From positions 5,623 to 69,622 of the forward strand of contig MNCI01011044.1 of the NCBI GenBank assembly GCA_015680685.1: a DNA stretch of 64,000 nt. Direction: 5' to 3'. Made by a program: the position numbers and the translations under genes. Position 1 is the stretch's first letter. Each line of letters opens with the position of its first letter. Under the pieces are notes generated by a model. The model worked only from the letters and a program-made list of their open reading frames with translations. It did not search any database and was not told the DNA's origin. Of this stretch, positions 58,429-64,000 are shown piece after piece. The stretch comes from Gnetum montanum (lineage: Eukaryota > Streptophyta > Gnetopsida > Gnetales > Gnetaceae).

Positions 58429-61400
58429 ATGGCGCCAAAGGTGAAGAAGCAGAACACCAAGCTAGCAAAACTCGACGAGGTGCAGGCTAACCTGAATCGC
58501 GTCTCGTAGGCAATGATCGATTTCTGCGACCCGACGCCACTCAACCGGTAGGCTCTTCTTTACGCTTGTCTGTATGTCTGTTGTTTCATTTGCCTGAATG
58601 TTTCTAGCGTAATGCGTATGTTGAATTGTAGACCTCGGCTTAATGCGAGGGTTTTTGTGAGGTTGCGTCCATTGCCGTTGTCAGGGACAAATCTTGCGTT
58701 GTTGCAAGGGTTTGGGCAATTTCAGCATGGTTAAGTTTTGCGATTTGTCTGTTTCTGTTAAATGTAAAGATGTACATGCAAATGTATTAACGCATCTGGG
58801 TCGTTTTCTACAGCATCGCGCTGAAACCCGTTTTTCTTGTGTTGGATATTATGGGGGTTTTATGTTGGTTAAACCCCATTGTAGCAAATGTCCCTCCTCC
58901 GCACACAAGGGTGCAGGGGAAAGCCATCTGGTACCGGAAGGGGGCTTTGGAATTTTTGCAGTTTTTGCTGCGTAATTTCAGCATCATCATTTGGTCGAAC
59001 GTGACCGGAGATGTTGCTGGTGCCGTTCTGGAGCACCTGTTGCCAGGGTCTTCGCAGGGGATTCTGGCTTACCTGATAGATGGGGCAGTTGAGACGGGCA
59101 ATCCTGAGGACCGAGCCCTCAGCTCTCGGGGTCTGAGGAACTTGCAATGGATCTGGGATATGGACCATTTCAACTGCTACCACGCATACAATACGCTGTT
59201 TGTGGCCCGCCATGTGTCGACGTATTTCCAGAACCCGCAGGGCACAGTATACTACGCAGGCGGGTAAGTAGATCTGGATAACTATGCTTAGTGTTATATG
59301 TTACAATGTAAAAAGGTCTAACTGCATAACGTAGCTAAAATTATGCTGTATTGTACAGGTATTTTATACGCAACGGCCAGCTATTCGGCGAAGGAGACAC
59401 GCTGTCCTGTGCCGAAACGGCAATAACAGAGTTCACCGTGACGAATAACGTTCGCGCCGGTGTCATCGGACAAATCGGCCATGAGATGCGTGAGTACCAC
59501 TCACGCTATGTGGAAGCCTTCCAAAAGTGCCAAGAACTCGGATGGTTGCACGAGGATTGGACACTGGATCCGCCACTCAGCGTCGAGGACGTGGAAATTG
59601 AGCTTCCGCAATTCCCGCTGCCGTTTGGCCCCGGTAAGGTTGTTGCGTATTTGTGTTATGTGCGTATTTGCGTGTTATGTCTATGAAAATAACGTCGTGC
59701 GTTGTTTGACTTGTATTTTGTCTTACAGTTAGGGAATCTCGGGAGATTACCCTCACAATTTCCGGCCACGGGGCGAGAGACGTCCTCTTCCGATATGGGG
59801 ACATCAAAGAGACGCAGCGGTGGCTTAGCCACTCGGCGGCCCCAGCTATGGTGGTCACCAACCTCCAGACCGCAGGGCTGTTGCACCTTTTCCTGGCCAC
59901 CACTCCTGACGTTCCCGCCAGTGAGATGATCGGCCTGGTGGACTCCTTCAACGCGAAGGCCGACCGCTTCAGCATGCGCATGCATAACGTGCGTGTGAAC
60001 TTTGACATTAACGCGCAGGTCTTTTCAGACTTGTTCGGCGTCCCCGCTGGCGGCCTTCCTGTAAACATGAAGGCCCAGAGGGGTGTCAAAGTGGAGGCGC
60101 TCCTGCAGGAGTGGGCAAGAATCCCTAAGGACCAAAAGGGATTCCCCTGCAAGAAGTTCGATCTGGTGACTGCCAAGACGTTGTATCCCCTGTTTCGGGC
60201 TCGGACTTTCCCCAAGACCCTCTCACAAGCGCAGAACTTTTCAGTAGAACAGACGCGCATCATGCGGGAGGTGCTAGAGGAGGGAGCCCACTTCGACTGG
60301 GGAACCCATCTTTCCAAGGGTTTGCGGAGCGAGATGGTCAAGCTTCGCGAGAAGCTTGAGTCTCGCTTCAACGTGCATCATGCCTTCTTCATCGCTACCC
60401 TCCGGCGGTTTGCTGAGTACCTAGTGGTCCAGAGGAACGGGGTCTGGGTGCTACAAGACCGAGACCAACTGTCGAAACCCTGGATTGCCCACATCCTCAA
60501 CACTACCCGTGGGTAGGACCCACTGGAGGGGATTGGAGAGTCTATGTCCATGACGACGAAAGGCATGGCGACACCCCAGGTGCGAGGACTTGACAGTGTA
60601 GGTAGGATAATGCCCACCTACACCGGCGACGCCTCGCGAGGGAAGCGTCTGGCCGAGGAAATTGTGGATCCTGCAGCTCGACGGAAAAAACTCTATCTGG
60701 CTGAGGCTCCTGAAGGCGAAGTCGGCCACACTGTGGGGCTCACGGTGCAGCGGACTAAGCCTCCGCCTGGTAAGTGTTTCAGCTTGCATACGCAGTGTTT
60801 TATTTTGTCTAGTGTAATCGTTGCCTAATGTACGAGAATGTGAACAGCGAAAAAGACAAGTGGGCTAACCCCTGAGACTGGGGCAGTAGTGTTAAGGAGT
60901 GGGGAGGGGGCCTCGACCTTAGAAGCAGAGGCCCCGACTGTTAAGACGTGCCGCACGCAGGCGTCAGCGTGTGGGGCGGCCCCAGCTACGAGTGGGGGCC
61001 ACGTACAGACTGGGGAGGAGGTCCCTGCTACGGGAGCGAGGGACGCACAAACCCCAGTGCGTGAAACAACAAGGAGTCAGGAAAATGTTGGTGACGTTGC
61101 CACTGTCACCGGCAGAGGTAGGGAGCGTATGGTTTTAATGGTTTGCAAATGTCTATGATACAGTACTTTTTTTAACGCAGTTATGTTACAGGGGAAGGGG
61201 ATGCCTCCACGTCAGCTGCGGCTAACGAGGAATGGAGGGATCTCCCGGACAAGTTTGCCCTCGTGGAATGCGTGTTTAACGAAATGATCAAGTGTCTTGA
61301 ATGCGCCGATCCTAGTACCGGTAAGTAGACTAAAGCGTGTATGTAATGTCTTACTGTTAAGCTGTCATCTGTGTTGATGTCTAATTTTTTAGGAGCTCAC

Positions 61401-62535
61401 CTCCGATGGGACCCCGCGGAGCCCATTGACTTGGGCACAACAGAGCCTCCGTCTGATGGGGTGGTCGTGCCACGCAACATTTATGAGGACATGCGTAAAT
61501 GTGCGTTACGCTCAACACGCTCCGCGTGGGAAAGCAGGAATGTTAATGAGGCCCTATGGAAGAAATTGCAGCGATCTGAGCAGAAGATCGACTCCCTGAC
61601 TAAGGAAGTCGAAGATCTGAAGGCGCGTTATGAGTTCCTGCAGGCTCGAGTCACCGGTGACAACAACTGGCGTACAGCTGTTATTGACCACACCCGTTAT
61701 TGGACGGCGGTCAAGAACAATGTACAGACCAGTCGAGCTCTGATAGAGCAAAGGATGCAGATAGAGCTCCTTGCTCAAAATAGCCAAGACTGGAGGGACT
61801 ACTGCGCGGGTGTTCAGGAATGGGGGAAGAAAGAGAAAGACCACAAACATGTATATAAAAGGGAAAGCAATACATACCGAAAATGCTACCGTGAGTCTGC
61901 TATCAAAGCACATTCCTTAGAGGTCTTTGTTGACACCATTGGAGCGTCCGAGGCCTTCAAGAAGTTTGAGGAACAGGTGGCCGTCACTGCTTCTCCAGAG
62001 AGAGAAATGGTCTTTCCTGGGGACCAAGCTTCGATCCCTACCTTCTATCCCAATCCTCCCTCCTGGAGTAGTGTGGAGAAAGGAAAGGTGAAGGCAGGGA
62101 TGGCCTCGGGCGCAGACGCATGGCAAGACCTGACCGAGGATGAAATCATGGAGCGTTTGCGGGCTGGAGTGGACAAGCTTCCCTTCGCTGCAGGAGTTGG
62201 GTCATCTCGGGTAAGCTCACGCACAGCTTAATCGGTGCGTCTCCCGACATAACGCTGCTTATTCTAATGTTTACGCTATGGTGTTTCAGGTACCAGAAGA
62301 TGGAGCGCGTGCGCCTGATGAGGGATTAGAGGAAGAGGCTATGGGAATGGAAGTGGAACGCAATGAGGAAGAGCGTCCTCCTGTGGAGCCAGCGGTAGAA
62401 CGAGAGTCTCATGAAGAGACAATCTTTCCAGAAGACGTACTTCCTGGAAACGAAGGCCCACTAGAGGACGACCTTTTGGGGGTTGATCCTGAGCTAAGGG
62501 ACAGGGGCGATAGTGGCAGCGGGGGCCATGCATAG
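58429..62535 (+). pseudogene. Antisense eight-exon gene of a Tat retrotransposon, copy B; NIF/HAD-like N-terminus; two nonsense codons
   Basis: Exons: 58429-58547, 58814-59263, 59359-59633, 59729-60769, 60848-61117, 61192-61320, 61393-62210, 62290-62535. All introns are short (63-266 nt) and GT-AG. Exons total 3,348 nt, an exact multiple of three: 1,115 codons plus TAG. Residues 1-40: basic start MAPKVKKQNTK. 45-190: NIF/FCP1-like HAD region (LVLDIMGVLCWLN; FSIIIWSNVTGD; NTLFVARHVSTYFQNPQGT) lacking the second motif-I Asp and the later Asp pair. 191-281: same family-like tail (VIGQIGHEMREYHSRY). 282-628: unrecognised (NFDINAQVFSDLFGVP; FNVHHAFFIATLRRFAEYLVV). 629-760: Thr/Ala/Glu-rich. 762-1034: coiled coil (LWKKLQRSEQKIDSL). 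1035-1115: acidic tail. TAG at 58507 and 60514 interrupt; A has CAG at the first, C and D have Gln at the second. Confidence 0.85.
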
Positions 62536-62624
62536 TTTTGTTTTTTCTGTTTTTTGGCATTCTGTCATAATGAGACAAAGAAGTTATAAAGTTGACTATT
62601 TATCATATTTCTTTTCGTCATTTT

Positions 62625-63172
62625 GTCTTAGTTTAAGGCCGTTGTGGGCCACTGCGTACGTTAACTAGTTTAAGGCCATTGCGGGCCACTACGTAAATTG
62701 ACTAGTTTAAGGCCGTTGTGGGCCAAAAGCGTAAAGATGTAAACAATGTAAGTATGCGTAAGTAGAAAAGAAAGTGGTAAAGGGCAACTACTAGTTTAAG
62801 GCCATTGCGGGCCACTGCGTAAATTGAAAAAGAGCTACTAGTTTAAGGCCATTGCGGGCCATAGCGTAAACTGACTAGTTTAAGGCCGTTTCGGGCCATT
62901 GCGTAAACTGACTAGTTTAAGGCCATTGCGGGCCAGAGCGTAAAGATGTTTTTTTTTTGGCTGCTAGTTTAAGGCCGTTGCGGGCCAAAGCATATGCTAA
63001 CTAGTTTAAGGCTGTTGCAGGCCATAGCGTAAACTGTTTTTGATTGTTTTGGCTGCTAGTTTAAGGCCGTTGCGGGCCATTGAGTAAACTGACTAGTTTA
63101 AGGCTGTTGCGGGCCATTGCGTAAACTGACTAGTTTAAGGCCATTGCGGGCCAGAGCGTAAACTAACTAGTA
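62625..63172 (+). repeat. Tandem array 2, element B
   Basis: About thirteen units of roughly 38-60 bp: CTAGTTTAAGGCCATTGCGG, then GCC, then a spacer usually containing GCGTAAACTGA. Each unit has a GGCC(N5-7)GGCC dyad after an AGTTTAA flank, the same layout as array 1. It starts 90 bp after the stop of the antisense gene and lies between the converging antisense gene and protease. Confidence 0.88.
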
Positions 63173-63254
63173 AACTTGGACATTGTGTGAAGCAATAAGA
63201 AACATGCGTATATAAGAGTATGCGTAAAATGACATATGTAAAGGCAAAATGTGA

Positions 63255-63460
63255 AATGCAAAAGGCAAGAGTCAGAGTGCGAAGCGTAAAAGCACACAGA
63301 TAGAAAGCACGCAGACATAAAGAAAACAAGCATAAAGCATGAAGGCACAAAGAACACAAGCGTAAAGCACATATGCATAACAAAAACAAGCGTAAAGCAC
63401 ACAGGCACAAGGAAAACAAGCATAAAGCACATAGGCACAAAGAAAACAAGCATTTGGTGA
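63255..63460. repeat. Minisatellite of about 30-bp units
   Basis: About six units of the form AAGC(G/A)TAAAGCAC, then A(T/C)AGGCACAAAG, then AAAAC, between array 2 and the protease stop. The long Cys/Leu-rich ORFs on minus here are translations of the repeat. Confidence 0.8.
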
Positions 63461-63499
63461 ATACGCTAACTTGCATGTACGCATGCTGTAAGGCTTCGT

Positions 63500-64000
63500 T
63501 CAGCCATCAATGCACAACTGCTTCTTAGCAGCTTTGATGTTCACTGTTGCATATGGGCGAGGAGTTTTGCAGTCCGACTCCTCTACGCTGTCATTCGGAA
63601 ATGGCAAGTCAGCCCAGGCTAGACCGTCAGTAATGTCATTGGTCTGTTCAGGGGCTTGGGGAGAAGGCTGGTCATCAGCCGTTTCAATCTCTGAACCCCG
63701 CTCTTCTGCAATGTTACTGACAGTCCTGGGAGTGACCTCTTCGCCGCGTATGATAACCTCCCCCCCGGCATAGGGCAGGTGTATCTCCTGGTGGATAGGT
63801 GACGAGACCGCCCTCAGCTGGGCTAACCACGACCTCCCTAAGATCAGGTTGAAGCCTGACATCTCCTCAACGACAAGAAATGTGGCTTCTGTGGGGAACT
63901 GATTCCCCGCCACAAACTCAATACGCACCGTCCCCTTGACTTGAACCCGTGCTCCATTGAAGGATTTTACGTAGGCCGTTGTCGTGGGAGTGATCTGGTC
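63500..64000 (-). CDS. Protease of element B, C-terminal part
   Basis: Open on minus from the right edge to TGA at 63500-63502, 166 codons visible. It contains KSFNGARVQVKGTVRIEFV, then MSGFNLILGRSWLAQL (second conserved block of the retropepsin-like protease), then HLPYAGGEVII and an acidic Pro-rich tail. The active-site box lies outside the window. It ends PYATVNIKAAKKQLCIDG; element C's relic has PYASLKIKAIEKQL at the same place, so this end is conserved. The stop separates it from pol, which is 5.5 kb away beyond the antisense gene. Confidence 0.8.
   Translation of the reverse strand, partial: DQITPTTTAYVKSFNGARVQVKGTVRIEFVAGNQFPTEATFLVVEEMSGFNLILGRSWLAQLRAVSSPIHQEIHLPYAGGEVIIRGEEVTPRTVSNIAEERGSEIETADDQPSPQAPEQTNDITDGLAWADLPFPNDSVEESDCKTPRPYATVNIKAAKKQLCIDG

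Larger units (their letters stand above)
51436..64000 (-). mobile_element. Element B, young Tat-lineage LTR retrotransposon (5' end outside window)
   Basis: On minus: protease (from the right edge to 63500), arrays, antisense gene on plus (58429-62535), pol (58003-54740), tandem array, small ORF, polypurine tract, and 3' LTR (53158-51436). The plus-strand base pattern at the outer end is ACTAA then TGTAATGACGG, so ACTAA (51431-51435) should be one copy of the target duplication; the other lies outside the window. It is very close to A in sequence and keeps CpG-rich motifs, so it is young. It is broken by a YVDN box in RT and by two stops in the antisense gene. Confidence 0.85.

Noticed and set aside
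59577-60371. 264-codon ORF on minus opposite exon 4 of the antisense gene
   Set aside because: It has no counterpart in C or D, while the plus-strand frame is conserved there. It is a shadow of a GC-rich exon.
62625-63172. Regular repeats that could suggest a CRISPR array
   Set aside because: Spacers are not unique or constant in length, the context is a plant retrotransposon, and no cas genes are present.
63135-63484. Cys/Leu-rich ORFs resembling a secreted repeat protein
   Set aside because: They translate a 30-bp minisatellite in three frames. No start context and no conservation in C or D.

Overview
The window looks like repeat-only plant nuclear DNA. I see no host gene, tRNA or rRNA that I can support. 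Almost everything belongs to Ty3/gypsy LTR retrotransposons. The pol genes carry two RNase H domains in tandem, the second of the YFDGA/AEYEGL/GDSML archaeal-like type, which marks the plant Tat lineage (the Ogre/Retand group). The deep nesting suggests a large, repeat-rich plant genome. The species cannot be named from the sequence.

Layout, oldest to youngest. Element F (1-5640, minus) is a decayed Tekay/Del-type chromovirus: a gag relic, an LTR with PBS, and an integrase/chromodomain relic. Element E (about 6.1-9.2 kb, plus) is a decayed Tat LTR, PBS and gag, cut by element D. Element D (minus) has its 3' LTR at about 9.22-10.36 kb and the rest at 37.42-51.43 kb. Element C (10577-37415, plus) sits in D's 3' UTR with a perfect 5-bp target duplication, AGACT. 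Element A (13246-22933, plus) sits in C's gag. Element B (51436 to the right edge, minus) sits in D's 5' part. A and B are one CpG-rich young family; C and D are older relatives.

The remarkable feature is shared by A, B, C and D. Between protease and reverse transcriptase, on the opposite strand, lies a complete multi-exon gene with its own TATA box. In B it has eight exons with GT-AG introns (58429-62535), and the joined frame is 1,115 codons plus stop. The N-terminal part resembles plant NLI-interacting-factor/FCP1-like HAD phosphatases but has lost key acidic residues. A middle part is unrecognised, and the C-terminal part is coiled-coil with an acidic tail. In these elements gag-PR and this gene converge on a tandem array, while pol and this gene diverge from a promoter of about 0.4 kb.

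Two tandem arrays, one after pol and one after the antisense gene, use related units. Each is an AGTTT flank followed by a mini-hairpin whose stem bases co-vary. A small conserved ORF lies between the pol-side array and the 3' LTR. The LTRs contain palindromic subrepeats rich in TACGC/GCGTA. The assembly has one 321-N gap in A, hiding gag, PR and part of the antisense gene, and a single N in B's integrase that joins non-adjacent sequence.
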